Below, piece after piece: positions 25,514 to 34,056 of a DNA stretch of 64,000 nt. The DNA comes from JAWKRB01 sp041389885. Lineage in GTDB: Bacteria > Myxococcota_A > Polyangia > Polyangiales > Ga0077539. The stretch's first letter is position 1, and every line of letters starts with the position of its first letter. The translations under genes were made by a program, and so were the position numbers. The stretch covers positions 36,408 through 100,407 of the forward strand of contig JAWKRB010000029.1 of NCBI GenBank assembly GCA_041389885.1, given 5' to 3'. The notes beneath the pieces were generated by a model. It saw only the letters and a list, made by a program, of their open reading frames with translations. It was not told the origin of the DNA and made no database searches.

Positions 25514-27946
25514 ATGGCACCCACGAAGCTCGCGGTAACGATCGGAATCTGCGCCTCGCTGCTGGCCGGCGAGGCCTGGGCGGTGGAGCCCATGTCGTGC
25601 TTTCAGCGCTTCGCGCAGCCCTCGTCGCTGGCCGTCGGCGCCGCGCGGGTCACCACCATGCCCGTGACCCTCGCGACGACCTTTCACCCGTCGCCGGGGT
25701 GCGTCTACGGGCTGGCGCCCGACGCGGCGAGGATGGTCCCGCTGGCCGACGCGGAGCTCGACTTCGCCGCGGTGGTCGAGCAGCTCTCGCGGGGCGCCTC
25801 GCTCGACGCGTCGCCGCACACGATCTTCGCGCGAACGCGCGCGGGGGCCGGGGCCGTGGAGTCGGTCTTTCGTGAGAGCTGCACCGACGTGCTCTTCTCC
25901 GATGGGCTGGCCTTCGAGGCGAGGGTCGACACCTCGACGCGGCTGCTCCACGTGCGACGCCGGGCGCTGAGCGACACGACGCGGCGCGCGGCCAACCTGT
26001 CCGACTGCGGCGCGTCGAGGGTGCTGCTGCGGTTCGTGGCCCTCCGCGACGACGCGCCGCCGGCCTTCGTCGCCCGCGTCCCCGACGAGGGCGCAGAGGA
26101 CCTCGCCCTCGACCGGCGCGAGATCATCCTCGGCGCGCCGGGGCGCTTCGCCGTCTACGCCGCGCGGCCCTCCACGCCCGGCGACCCCCGCCCGGCGGTC
26201 CTCGTGGGTCGGCTCGCGCTCGACTCGCCGCTCACCGAGCTGCGCCGCGCCATGAGCACCGCGGCCCGCGAGGATCAGCCCTGGTTTCGCGCGGGGTGGT
26301 CCGGCGACCGCATGGTCTTCTCGCGGGCGCAGGGCACCGAGAGCGACGCGCTCTGGCACGAGATGGTGCTCGCCGCGTCGAGCGAGCAGGTCTGGCTCGC
26401 CGACGTGCCCGCGACGAGCGACGACGCGCACCCGAGGGTGCACGGCGCGCTGCGGGTCACCGCCGGCCGCGACGGCTTCGTGCTCCCCGCGGGCATGGTC
26501 GAGCGCGCCATGCGCGAGCGCTACGGCCGCGCGGGCGGCGCCATGAGCCCCAACCTCCGCGAGTGGGAGACGCTGCGACGCGGCCTGCAGGTCTGCGTCG
26601 CCGAGCGCTACGCCCACGCCCCTGACGCCGCGTCGCCCTCGCGCCTCCCCTCTGACACCCGCTGCGCGCGCCTCGCCAGCGTGACGCCGGCGATCACCCT
26701 GCAGTCCGCGCAGGCGGCCGCCGACGCCGCGCCCGCGACCCCCGGCCAGCTCTGCCTCCAGCGCAACCTCTGGCGCCTCACCGCGCGGGGGATGGTCCCC
26801 GAGCGCGCGCTCCCGCCGCAGTGCCTGACCCTCGGCGCCGATCCGCCCTCGACGCTCCCGCTGGCGTCGGTGGGCGATCGCGCGTCGCTCGCGGGCGCGG
26901 GCCAGGGGCACTTCCTCTGCATCGAGAACCACTGCCGCCCCGTCGTCGCCGAGGAGGGCGGGCGCGGCCTTCGGGTGTGGCGCGCGGGCCTCGCCGAGCT
27001 CCGACGCGCGACCAGCGCCGAGGGCGCCCTCTCGCGCGAGTCGCTCACCCTCGCGCGCTTCGTCGCCATCGACCCCCTCACCGACCTCCACCCCGTGGGG
27101 CTGATCAGCGGCGCGCCGATCCCCGCGTCGGAGACCTCCCCCGAAGACGAGGCGGAGCGCGCCGACGAGCTGCGCCCCGGCCCGTGGTCGACGGTGCCCC
27201 ACGACGAGCTCGACGTCTTCGCCTACGTGCGCCGCCGCAACGCCCTGCGGCTCTACCTCACCACCACCCCGGCCGGCGCCGGCCTCTGGAACACCCGCGA
27301 GCGAGAGACCGTGCTCACCACCCAGCTCCCGGTGGCGGGCGGCGTGCAGCGAAGCGAGGGGTCGCCGCCCGGCTCAGGCCTCGTCGTGCTGCTCACGCGA
27401 GAGGCGACCTGCCCCACCGAGCCCTCGGCCGGCGCGCGAGCGCGCCCCGCGTACGACCCCGACGCGAGGGTCGTCGACCAGACCGTGCACGCCTTCGTGG
27501 CCCGCGACCTCGGCGCGGGCGAGCCCTTCGAGTGCGTCGCGCACGCGGCCTTCAGGGTGCGCGAGGCGCGCGCCGTCGCGCCGACGTCGTGGCTGCACCT
27601 CGGGCTCCTCGGCGACGCCCAGGCGGCGTTCTTTCTCGCCGACCCGGTGAGCTTCGGCGTGATCTACCCCGTCGCCTACGCGCAGGCGCGCCTGCCCGTC
27701 GGCTTTCACCTCGAGGGCGCGGTCTCGGCCACCGCGTCGGTGAACTTCTCCGACGGCGAGCTCTCGCGGGCGGGCGCGGGGGTCTCCCTGGCGCTCGGCT
27801 GGGGCCCCCTCGGCGTCGCCCCGAGGATGATCTCCGTCGGCGCAATGCTGCACCTCGCCACGGGCTCGACCGACAACAACCCCTGGGTGAGCCCCTACGT
27901 CGCGCTGAACCTCGCGTCGATCCTCGACGCGCTCGGGGGCCGCTGA
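25514..27946 (+). CDS. Large exported envelope protein of unknown function, first gene of a two-gene operon
   Basis: 810 aa. Signal peptide MAPTKLAVTIGICASLLAGEAWA. Several beta-rich segments (with occasional Cys pairs such as EPMSCFQRF, NLSDCGASR, GQLCLQRNLW, LCIENHCRP) lead to a C-terminal 110 residues with alternating strands (FGVIYPVAYAQARLPVGFHLEGAVS, GAGVSLALGWGPLGVAP, PYVALNLASIL) that look like an outer-membrane barrel or a barrel-derived domain. No family is recognised. The stop overlaps the next gene's ATG (TGATG), so the two are co-translated and probably act together in the envelope. Confidence 0.7.
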   Translation: MAPTKLAVTIGICASLLAGEAWAVEPMSCFQRFAQPSSLAVGAARVTTMPVTLATTFHPSPGCVYGLAPDAARMVPLADAELDFAAVVEQLSRGASLDASPHTIFARTRAGAGAVESVFRESCTDVLFSDGLAFEARVDTSTRLLHVRRRALSDTTRRAANLSDCGASRVLLRFVALRDDAPPAFVARVPDEGAEDLALDRREIILGAPGRFAVYAARPSTPGDPRPAVLVGRLALDSPLTELRRAMSTAAREDQPWFRAGWSGDRMVFSRAQGTESDALWHEMVLAASSEQVWLADVPATSDDAHPRVHGALRVTAGRDGFVLPAGMVERAMRERYGRAGGAMSPNLREWETLRRGLQVCVAERYAHAPDAASPSRLPSDTRCARLASVTPAITLQSAQAAADAAPATPGQLCLQRNLWRLTARGMVPERALPPQCLTLGADPPSTLPLASVGDRASLAGAGQGHFLCIENHCRPVVAEEGGRGLRVWRAGLAELRRATSAEGALSRESLTLARFVAIDPLTDLHPVGLISGAPIPASETSPEDEAERADELRPGPWSTVPHDELDVFAYVRRRNALRLYLTTTPAGAGLWNTRERETVLTTQLPVAGGVQRSEGSPPGSGLVVLLTREATCPTEPSAGARARPAYDPDARVVDQTVHAFVARDLGAGEPFECVAHAAFRVREARAVAPTSWLHLGLLGDAQAAFFLADPVSFGVIYPVAYAQARLPVGFHLEGAVSATASVNFSDGELSRAGAGVSLALGWGPLGVAPRMISVGAMLHLATGSTDNNPWVSPYVALNLASILDALGGR

Positions 27947-29160
27947 TGCGCCGCGCCCTGCTGGCGCTCGCGGTCGCGCTCGGGTGCCGCGGCGCGACCT
28001 ACCCGCTGCCCACGCGCGCGGCCGGCGAGCCCCTGCGCGCGGCGCCCTCGACGCGCGCCGACGAGGCGCCCTCGGTCGCGGCCTTTCACGCGATGGAGAC
28101 CGCGTGTCGCCAGCGCCTCCGCGCCGAGACCATGCGGGCCTCGCTCGCGACCATGGACCGCGTGCGGCTGGCCCTCGGGAGCGTGTGCGGGCTCGAGTAC
28201 GTCGCGGGCGACCCGCTGCACTGGCGGCTCCACTGCGGCACCGACGACTTCTTCAGCGTCGGGCACTACGCGCTCAGCAGCGAGGTCGACCGCAACGGCG
28301 TGCCCACGGTCGCGCCCTGCGAGGCGCTGGGACGGCTGGTCCCCTCGCTGCGGGGGCGGGCGGTGCACCGATGGGTGTGCGCGGGCGCGGTGCTCCACGA
28401 GCTGCTCTCGTCGGCGCAGCGCGCGCAGGGCGGCAGCGCCCCCGGCGGTCGCATCGAGCTCGCCGTGCTCGGCCACTCCGACACGGTGCCCTTCCGCCAG
28501 CGCGGCGACTGGGACGCGTGCCCGATCCTCCGCGCGACGCTGGGCTTCACCCCCGGCGAGACCTGGAGCGCGCTCGCCGAGGGCGCGTCGCTCGCGGACC
28601 GACAGCGGGCCAACGAGCAGCTCTCCTGGTGCCGCGCGGCGGAGGTCGCCCGCTCGCTCCGCTGCGGCCTCGCGCTGGTGACGCACGGCAACCAACGCTT
28701 CAGCGGCGACCCCTGCGCGTCGCTCCCGCCCGAGGAGCTCGGCGGCGTCGGCGGCGCGTCTCGCACGAGCGTCGTCGGCGCGGGCACGAGCTGGATCGCG
28801 TCGCAGGCGCAGCCCGCCTGCAGCGTCGAGCCGGGCGCGCCGCCGGGCAGCTGCGCCGAGGCGCGCCGCGTGGACGTCTTCGTGCGCTTCATCCCCTCGT
28901 CGGACCTCATCGACTCGCCCTGCCCTCAAAGCGCCGACGACCCCGCGGGCGCGCTGTTCTGCCTGCAGCAGTGCAACGAGCAGGCGGGGGCGAGCGTCGC
29001 GGTGTCGGCGAGCCTCGGCGGCAGCCGCTCGGAGCTCCACGTGCCCTGCACGCCCGAGAGCCCCTTGCCAGCCTCATGGATCCGCTTCCCCGCCGCGGCG
29101 GGCGCCGACTGCTACCAGCTCAACGCGAGCGCCATCACGTCGGCGCTGCGCATGCGCTGA
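27946..29160 (+). CDS. OmpA-like lipoprotein with an insertion in the OmpA domain
   Basis: 404 aa. Lipoprotein signal MRRALLALAVALGC. The central region contains ELAVLGHSDTVPFRQRGDW and, after an insertion of about 40 residues, NEQLSWCRAAEVARSLRCG, which match the two halves of the OmpA C-terminal peptidoglycan-binding motif (GH-x-D and N-x-x-LS-x-x-RA-x-x-V). It also has around sixteen cysteines, unusual for OmpA domains. The C-terminal third is Cys-rich and ends in a small beta domain. Overlaps the previous gene by one base. Inferred: links an outer-membrane partner (the 810-aa protein) to peptidoglycan. Confidence 0.7.
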   Translation: MRRALLALAVALGCRGATYPLPTRAAGEPLRAAPSTRADEAPSVAAFHAMETACRQRLRAETMRASLATMDRVRLALGSVCGLEYVAGDPLHWRLHCGTDDFFSVGHYALSSEVDRNGVPTVAPCEALGRLVPSLRGRAVHRWVCAGAVLHELLSSAQRAQGGSAPGGRIELAVLGHSDTVPFRQRGDWDACPILRATLGFTPGETWSALAEGASLADRQRANEQLSWCRAAEVARSLRCGLALVTHGNQRFSGDPCASLPPEELGGVGGASRTSVVGAGTSWIASQAQPACSVEPGAPPGSCAEARRVDVFVRFIPSSDLIDSPCPQSADDPAGALFCLQQCNEQAGASVAVSASLGGSRSELHVPCTPESPLPASWIRFPAAAGADCYQLNASAITSALRMR

Positions 29161-29165
29161 CGCGC

Positions 29166-30299
29166 TCAGCGAACGATGTTGAGGGAGCCGGGGAAGGTCG
29201 CGTAGTTGCGCGAGGTCACGCCGTTGCGCGTGCCGCCCTGGTAGGCGGGGAGGCCCGCCGAGGTGACCAGACGCACCACGCCGCCGCGCTCCATGGTGAT
29301 CCGCCCCGCGAAGACCGCGGCGGTGCAGATGCTCGAGTCGTCGGTGAAGGGGCCGCTGCCCCAGAGGCTCCCCGCGCTCCCGCCCGGGGGGCACCACACC
29401 TGCTGGCGCGCCCCCGGCGTCGCGCGAAACCGCGTGGCGCTGGTGGTCCAGGTGATCGCCTCGACGCCCGGCGGCGGCGCGGCCTCGGGCGCGACGGTGG
29501 GGGTGAACGCGAAGCTGCCGGGGTAGGCCGCGTAGACCCGCGAGGTCACCCCGTTGCGCGCGACGCCGGGGTAACGCGAGCGGCCGGGGTGGATGTACGC
29601 CGTGACCGTGCCGCCCTGCGCCTGGGTGATCTGGCCCGCGTGCACCGCGGCGGAGCAGACGCTCGAGTCGTCGGTGTACACGTCCGAGCCCCACACCGTG
29701 CCGAAGGTGCCGTTGGGCGGGCACTCCTGGGTGAAGCTCTGCCCGATCTGCCCGCGGTGGCTCCGCGCGTTGGCGGCCCAGGGGCCCGCGGCCGCGCCGC
29801 CGCCGACGTTGATCTGCACGCCGCCGATGTTCACGCCGTTCGCGTTGAGGCGCGGCACGGGCACCGCGACGAGGCCCGGCGTCGCGCCGCCGACGATGGT
29901 GAAGCTGCCCGGAAAGCTCCCGAAATGCCGCGTGGTCACCCCGCCGCGGATGGTGCCGACGTACGACGCCTGGCCCGGCCCGATCTGGATCTGCACCACG
30001 CCTCCCTGCGCGAGGTTGATGCGCCCCGAGTGCGCCGCGGCGGTGCAGATGCTGGAGTCGTCGCTGTAGGTGTCCGAGCCCCACACCGTGCGCGCCGTGC
30101 CCCCTGGAGGGCACAGCAGCGTCAGCACGGCGCCGGCCTGCGCGCGGTACCGCGTCGCGGTGTCGGTCCACTGAATCGGGACCGCCGCCGGGGGCGCCGG
30201 CGCCGCCGCAGGAGGGGGCGAGGCGTTGCTCGATTCGCGCTTGCACGCGCCTCCCAGGCCCGAGATCGCGAAGATGATGGCAAGGCCGTATCGTTGCAT
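29166..30299 (-). CDS. Lipoprotein with three tandem LCCL domains
   Basis: 377 aa. Signal MQRYGLAIIFAISGLGGAC (lipobox GGAC), a short Pro/Ala spacer, then three repeats of about 90-100 residues. Each has a CPPGG or CPPNG, a VWGSD.Y.DDSSICTAA.H.G.I block, a GG.V.....G...Y.G...NGV.SR segment, and a F.GSF.. end. That is the LCCL fold (named from Limulus factor C, cochlin and Lgl1), seen in secreted and surface proteins. The three repeats begin near IQWTDTATRYRA, HRGQIGQSFTQ and ITWTTSATRFRA; the second lacks the IxW element. AGGAGGAG lies upstream of the ATG. Ligand unknown; lipid or lipopolysaccharide binding has been suggested for LCCL elsewhere. Confidence 0.88.
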   Translation of the reverse strand: MQRYGLAIIFAISGLGGACKRESSNASPPPAAAPAPPAAVPIQWTDTATRYRAQAGAVLTLLCPPGGTARTVWGSDTYSDDSSICTAAAHSGRINLAQGGVVQIQIGPGQASYVGTIRGGVTTRHFGSFPGSFTIVGGATPGLVAVPVPRLNANGVNIGGVQINVGGGAAAGPWAANARSHRGQIGQSFTQECPPNGTFGTVWGSDVYTDDSSVCSAAVHAGQITQAQGGTVTAYIHPGRSRYPGVARNGVTSRVYAAYPGSFAFTPTVAPEAAPPPGVEAITWTTSATRFRATPGARQQVWCPPGGSAGSLWGSGPFTDDSSICTAAVFAGRITMERGGVVRLVTSAGLPAYQGGTRNGVTSRNYATFPGSLNIVR

Positions 30300-30375
30300 G
30301 GCGTCGTGCTCCTCCTGCGGCGGCAAGGTAGTCGCCCTGAAGAGACAGGGTAAAGCGAATTCCCAAGGCCTCCCG

Positions 30376-30984
30376 GTGCATGGATCTGCCGACAAGAAGG
30401 CCCCCGGGCCCCCACGAAAGTCGCGCGCTGGCGGAGCGCTGGCGCTGGCGCTGCTCCTGGCGGTTGGGGTCTGGCCCCTGGGCGTGACCCGAGGGCTCGT
30501 GGCGCTTCGCTTCTGGGGCGATCCGCGGGTGTCTGCCGAGGCGCTCGCCGAGGCCCTGAGCGGCGCGCGCCCGCCGATGGTCGTCGACGTGCGCGGGGCC
30601 GACGAATTCGCGGTGAGCCACCTGCGCGGCGCCCTCTCGGCGCCCCTCGACGGCGTCGAAGCGGCCCTCGCGGGCGTCGATCGGGGGCGCGCGCTGGTCG
30701 CGGTGTGCTCCGTGGGATACCGCAGCGGGGCCGCCGCGAGGCGCCTGCGCGCGGCGGGGTTTCGCGACGTGCGAAACCTCGACGGGGGGCTGTTCGGCTG
30801 GGTCAACGGGGGCAGGACGCTGGAGTCGGGAGGCGCCGCCACCCGCGCGGTGCACCCGTACAGCGCGCTGTGGGCGACGCTGATTCGGGCGCCCGCGCGG
30901 GCGGAGCGCGGGGCGCTCACTCGGGGCGGGGCGCGCCCAGCGAGAGCGCGCCCAGGAGCTGCTGCGGCGCCGCCACGACGGTGA
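30376..30984 (+). CDS. Membrane-anchored rhodanese-domain protein
   Basis: 202 aa from GTG 30376 (an upstream in-frame ATG at 30298 would give 228 aa but overlaps the divergent LCCL gene's start). A hydrophobic segment (GGALALALLLAVGVWPLGV) precedes a rhodanese domain: MVVDVRGADEFAVSHLRGALSAPL, then AVCSVGYRSGAAARRLRAAGF with the active-site Cys in CSVGYRS, and NLDGGLFGW. It may transfer or bind sulfane sulfur at the membrane. The last 68 nt are antisense to the 3' end of the SPFH gene, giving an Arg/Ala-rich tail of doubtful meaning. Start uncertain. Confidence 0.72.
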   Translation: MHGSADKKAPGPPRKSRAGGALALALLLAVGVWPLGVTRGLVALRFWGDPRVSAEALAEALSGARPPMVVDVRGADEFAVSHLRGALSAPLDGVEAALAGVDRGRALVAVCSVGYRSGAAARRLRAAGFRDVRNLDGGLFGWVNGGRTLESGGAATRAVHPYSALWATLIRAPARAERGALTRGGARPARARPGAAAAPPRR

Positions 30985-32014
30985 CGTTGCCGACGGTGCC
31001 CGCGATGTCCTTCCACGCCTCGAGCTCCTTGAGGCGCAGGAGCGTGGGGTTGCTCTCGAGGAGCTTCGCGGTGTTCGCGAGGGAGCGCGTGGCCGCGGTC
31101 TCCTCTCGGCGCAGGATCACGTTCGCCGCCGCGCGCTTGTCGGCCTCGATCACCTGGTTCAACAGCGCGCGCATGTCGCCGGGCAGCACGAGGTCCTTGA
31201 TGTCGACGCGGGCGAGCTCGAGGCCCCAGGCGCCGAGGCGCTCGGAGAGCTCCGCGCGGAGCTGGTCCGAGGCGCCGTTGCGCTGCTCCAGGAGCTCGTC
31301 GACGGTGCGCGCGGCGATGTGCCGCCGCGCGTGCACCTGCGCCTCGGAGTACACGGCGTCGTTCAGCGACGTGACCGACTGCGCGCTGCGCAGCGGGTCG
31401 ACCACGCGAAACTTCACCACGAGGCTCAGCCGCAGCGTGACCTTGTCCGCGGTCATCACGTCCTGCCCGAGCACCTGGAGCTCGCGCTCGCGCAGGTCGA
31501 CGAGCTCGACGCTCACCGCGCGGTCGCGGGTGAAGAACGCGTGCGCGCCCGGCGGGAGGACCGACTCGAAGCGACCGTCCACGTAGAGCAGCCCGCGCTG
31601 GCCCTCGGCCACCACCACGGTGCGCACCGACGAGCCCGCGAGCGCGCGGAACGCCGGGGGCACCGACGCGGCGTCGACCCCCGCGGTCGAGACGTTCTCG
31701 CACACGACCTCGGCGCGCGCGTGCCAGAGCACCCAGCGCCCAGGCGCGAGCACCGAGCGGGCCACGCCGTCGACCCGGAGCAGCCCCAGCTCGTCGTCGG
31801 CCACGACGTGCTCCACGCCGTCGGCGGCGGGCAGCACGCTCAAGAGCTCCGGCGTGGCGGGGGACGCCGCCTGGTTCAGGTCATAGCGCACCGTCTCCAC
31901 CGGGGAGAAGAGGCTGAAGACCCTGTGACGGCCGGGGCCGAGCAGGGCGAGCGGGCGGCCGTCGCGGAGCACGAGGGCGCGGTCCGACACACGGAGCTGG
32001 ATCGTGGTGAACAT
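30917..32014 (-). CDS. SPFH/Band 7 (slipin-like) protein
   Basis: 365 aa. No long membrane segment is present, only moderately hydrophobic stretches at the start. The SPFH core is clear: DLRERELQVLGQDVMTADKVTLRLSLVVKFRVVDP, YSEAQVHARRHIAARTVDELL, ELSERLGAWGLELARVDIKDLVLPGDMRALLNQVIEADKRAAANVILRREETAATRSLANTAKLLESNP, followed by a helical tail. This matches slipins and stomatins that scaffold membrane microdomains. The N-terminal 160 residues (repeated VL.PGRH/G.W and FSP motifs) are longer than usual and look like two extra beta subdomains. GGGAGA precedes the ATG. Convergent and overlapping with the rhodanese gene. Confidence 0.88.
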   Translation of the reverse strand: MFTTIQLRVSDRALVLRDGRPLALLGPGRHRVFSLFSPVETVRYDLNQAASPATPELLSVLPAADGVEHVVADDELGLLRVDGVARSVLAPGRWVLWHARAEVVCENVSTAGVDAASVPPAFRALAGSSVRTVVVAEGQRGLLYVDGRFESVLPPGAHAFFTRDRAVSVELVDLRERELQVLGQDVMTADKVTLRLSLVVKFRVVDPLRSAQSVTSLNDAVYSEAQVHARRHIAARTVDELLEQRNGASDQLRAELSERLGAWGLELARVDIKDLVLPGDMRALLNQVIEADKRAAANVILRREETAATRSLANTAKLLESNPTLLRLKELEAWKDIAGTVGNVTVVAAPQQLLGALSLGAPRPE

Positions 32015-32690
32015 CAGAGTCTCCCGGAGCGAGGGTCGTAGGGGTGGCGGAGAAGTGCCCGGGGGGAGGGCGGGAGCGCCGCGGCGCGTCTTCGCACCCG
32101 CGTCGAAGGTCGGGCGTCGCGCCGGCCCGCCCCACGCGAGGTGAGGCGAGCGAGGCGCGCCGCGCAGGGACCTCCTGGGCGGTCCTCCAGACGCGCGACG
32201 AGCGCCGCCCGCAGGCGACGTCGAGGCGCGGGTCGAGGTGTGCTGAACGAGGCGCTGCGCGTCGCCGCCCTCCCACGAGGCGTCAGAACGGGTAACAGCC
32301 GTTTTCCCAACCACGGGTCGCGTCGCGAGGACGCGTGGGGAGTCGAACCCCTGGAGCGCGCGAGGGCCTTCACCGCCCCGATGCGCAGGACGCCGTCGGC
32401 AGACTCCCCTCGGGTCCCGCGGGGGTGTCGGCGGCGCTGCAGGGTGCGGATCCACCCTCGCGACGAACAACCGCATCGCAGAACCCGTGCCAGCGTTCAG
32501 AGCCCCAGAAGGCCGCGGCCTCTCGCGCGGAGCACGATCCGCTGGGATCGTACTTGATCCAGGGAGATACGATTCAGGGCGCGGTGAGCCCGACGCCCCC
32601 TGCCGTTGGGGGCTCGCGTTGGGAATCTCGCCGGGCCTGAGGGACACTGCCCCGCGGCGTCGCGCGCCGGCGCAGGAGGACCCCATCCCC
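32015..32690. other. 676-bp gene-free stretch
   Basis: No convincing coding frame: the frames present have mixed third-position composition and overlap on both strands. It contains an inverted repeat AACGG-N7-CCGTT around 32287-32303 and a GGGG/CCCC T-arm-like stem at 32337-32351. An AT-richer patch near 32546-32575 has no convincing -10/-35 pair. It lies between the start of the SPFH gene and that of the lipoprotein at 32691, so it must hold at least two promoters. Could conceal a non-coding RNA, but none is recognised. Confidence 0.5.
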
Positions 32691-33476
32691 GTGATCACCA
32701 TGCACCGACTCGCCCCGACGCTCCTACTCTCGCTCGCCGCGGCCTCGTGCGGCGGCGCGACCCACGACGACGACGCGGACGCCGTCGGCGGAGTCGACGC
32801 CCTCGAGGCCACGGCGCAGACCCAGGCGCTGCTCTCGATCGTGAACGACGTGACCCGCGGCGCGGTGGGCGCGGAGATGGCCGCCGCGGTGGCCGCGCAG
32901 AACACCGCGGGCGCGTTTCTCCCCTCGGGCTGCGTGCAGGCGACGTCCGCGGGCGCGACGGTGACCTACACCCTCAACGGCTGCGCCGGCGCCTACGGCC
33001 TCGCGAGCGTCAGCGGCACGCTCCGCGCGACCTTCTCCGAGGTGACCCCCTCGGGCCGCACCGTGGCCCTCTCGGGAGAACTCCAGGCCAACGGGCTGAC
33101 CCTGCGCCCCGACGCGACCGCCCAGGTCTCCTTCATGGGGTCGAGCCGCATGGCCTCGGTGACGGTCATGGGCACCGGCACGACCCCGCGCCCGAGCGCC
33201 TTCGCCCAGAGCGGGAGCTACATGTCCACCTGGGACGGCGCGTGCCTCGGGCTCACCGGCCGCGTGTCGAACACCGCGTCGTCGGGGGGCGCGGTCACCG
33301 TCGACATCACGAATTTTCGACGGTGCCGCGGCGGCTGCCCCGACGCTGGGGGGCGGGTCACCGTCACCAGCGCGCGCGGCGCCTCGGTGACCCTCACCTT
33401 CAACGGCGCGGCCACGGCCACCCTCAGCGGCTCGCGCGGGCGCAACCTCCCCGTGCGGTTGTACTGCGGCTCCTGA
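32691..33476 (+). CDS. Putative lipoprotein, beta-rich, unknown function
   Basis: 261 aa from GTG 32691; AGGAGGA lies 10 nt upstream, whereas ATG 32700 would be 19 nt away. Signal MITMHRLAPTLLLSLAAASC (lipobox AASC). An acidic region (DDDADAVGGVD) and a helix (ALLSIVNDVTRGAVGAEMAAAVAAQ) precede a repetitive beta domain rich in Thr, Ser and Val (VTYTLNGCAGAYGLASVSGTLRATFSEVTPSGRTVALSG, VTVTSARGASVTLTFNGAATATLSG). Five cysteines. Reminiscent of secreted hypothetical proteins from myxobacteria. No function assigned. Confidence 0.72.
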   Translation: MITMHRLAPTLLLSLAAASCGGATHDDDADAVGGVDALEATAQTQALLSIVNDVTRGAVGAEMAAAVAAQNTAGAFLPSGCVQATSAGATVTYTLNGCAGAYGLASVSGTLRATFSEVTPSGRTVALSGELQANGLTLRPDATAQVSFMGSSRMASVTVMGTGTTPRPSAFAQSGSYMSTWDGACLGLTGRVSNTASSGGAVTVDITNFRRCRGGCPDAGGRVTVTSARGASVTLTFNGAATATLSGSRGRNLPVRLYCGS

Positions 33477-33522
33477 GCCTCGGCGGGTTGACAGCGGGAC
33501 GCCCGCGCTCGATGCCTGCGCG

Positions 33523-34056
33523 GTGAGCTCGCGTCGACACCTCCCGGTGCTCCAGAGCGCCCCCGCGGCGCCCGCCGCGCCCGCGCAGGAGCCCCCGGCG
33601 TGGCACTGGATCCCCCTGGGCTCGGTGGTCTCGCTGCTGGCGCTGATCCCCGCGGCCCCGGCGATGCTCTCAGGGATGCGCGCGGCGCTGGGGCTCACCT
33701 ACCGCCCCGGGAGCTCGGCGGGCGAGATCGCCGCCGCGCGGGCCGCCGCGCCTGCGCGCTCCGTCGCGATCGAGCTGCTCGCCGCCGCGGTGCCGGTGGC
33801 CACGGTGCTGCTCTGCGTGGCGCTGGGCGCGTGGGTCGTCGGTCGCCGAGGCGCGCGGACCAACCACCGACATGGGGTGCTCTCCGGCGCGCTGACGGCG
33901 GCGCTCTGCGGCGCCCTCGCGGGGAGCGTGACCGCCACCCTCGTGCTGGTGCCGCTGGCGATGTGGGTGGGGGGAGCGGCGGCCCGCGCGGGCGTCGCCC
34001 GGAGGGAGCGCTCAGCGCAGGACGAGCCAGAGGATCCCGGCGACGGAGAGCAGTGA
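33523..34056 (+). CDS. Small multi-pass membrane protein
   Basis: 177 aa from GTG. A Pro/Ala-rich N-terminus is followed by about four hydrophobic segments (PLGSVVSLLALIPAAPAML, IELLAAAVPVATVLLCVALGAWVV, GVLSGALTAALCGALAGSV, TATLVLVPLAMWVGGAA) and a charged tail. Family not recognised. The last 45 nt are antisense to the 3' end of the Ser/Thr kinase gene. Confidence 0.62.
   Translation: MSSRRHLPVLQSAPAAPAAPAQEPPAWHWIPLGSVVSLLALIPAAPAMLSGMRAALGLTYRPGSSAGEIAAARAAAPARSVAIELLAAAVPVATVLLCVALGAWVVGRRGARTNHRHGVLSGALTAALCGALAGSVTATLVLVPLAMWVGGAAARAGVARRERSAQDEPEDPGDGEQ

Noticed and set aside
32337..32351. T-arm-like GGGGAGTCGAACCCC (minus strand GGTTCGACTCC), hinting at a tRNA or tmRNA 3' end
   Set aside because: No matching acceptor arm, anticodon arm or D-arm can be folded around it on either strand. 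The expected GGACGCG 5' strand is missing and no tmRNA tag sequence is seen.
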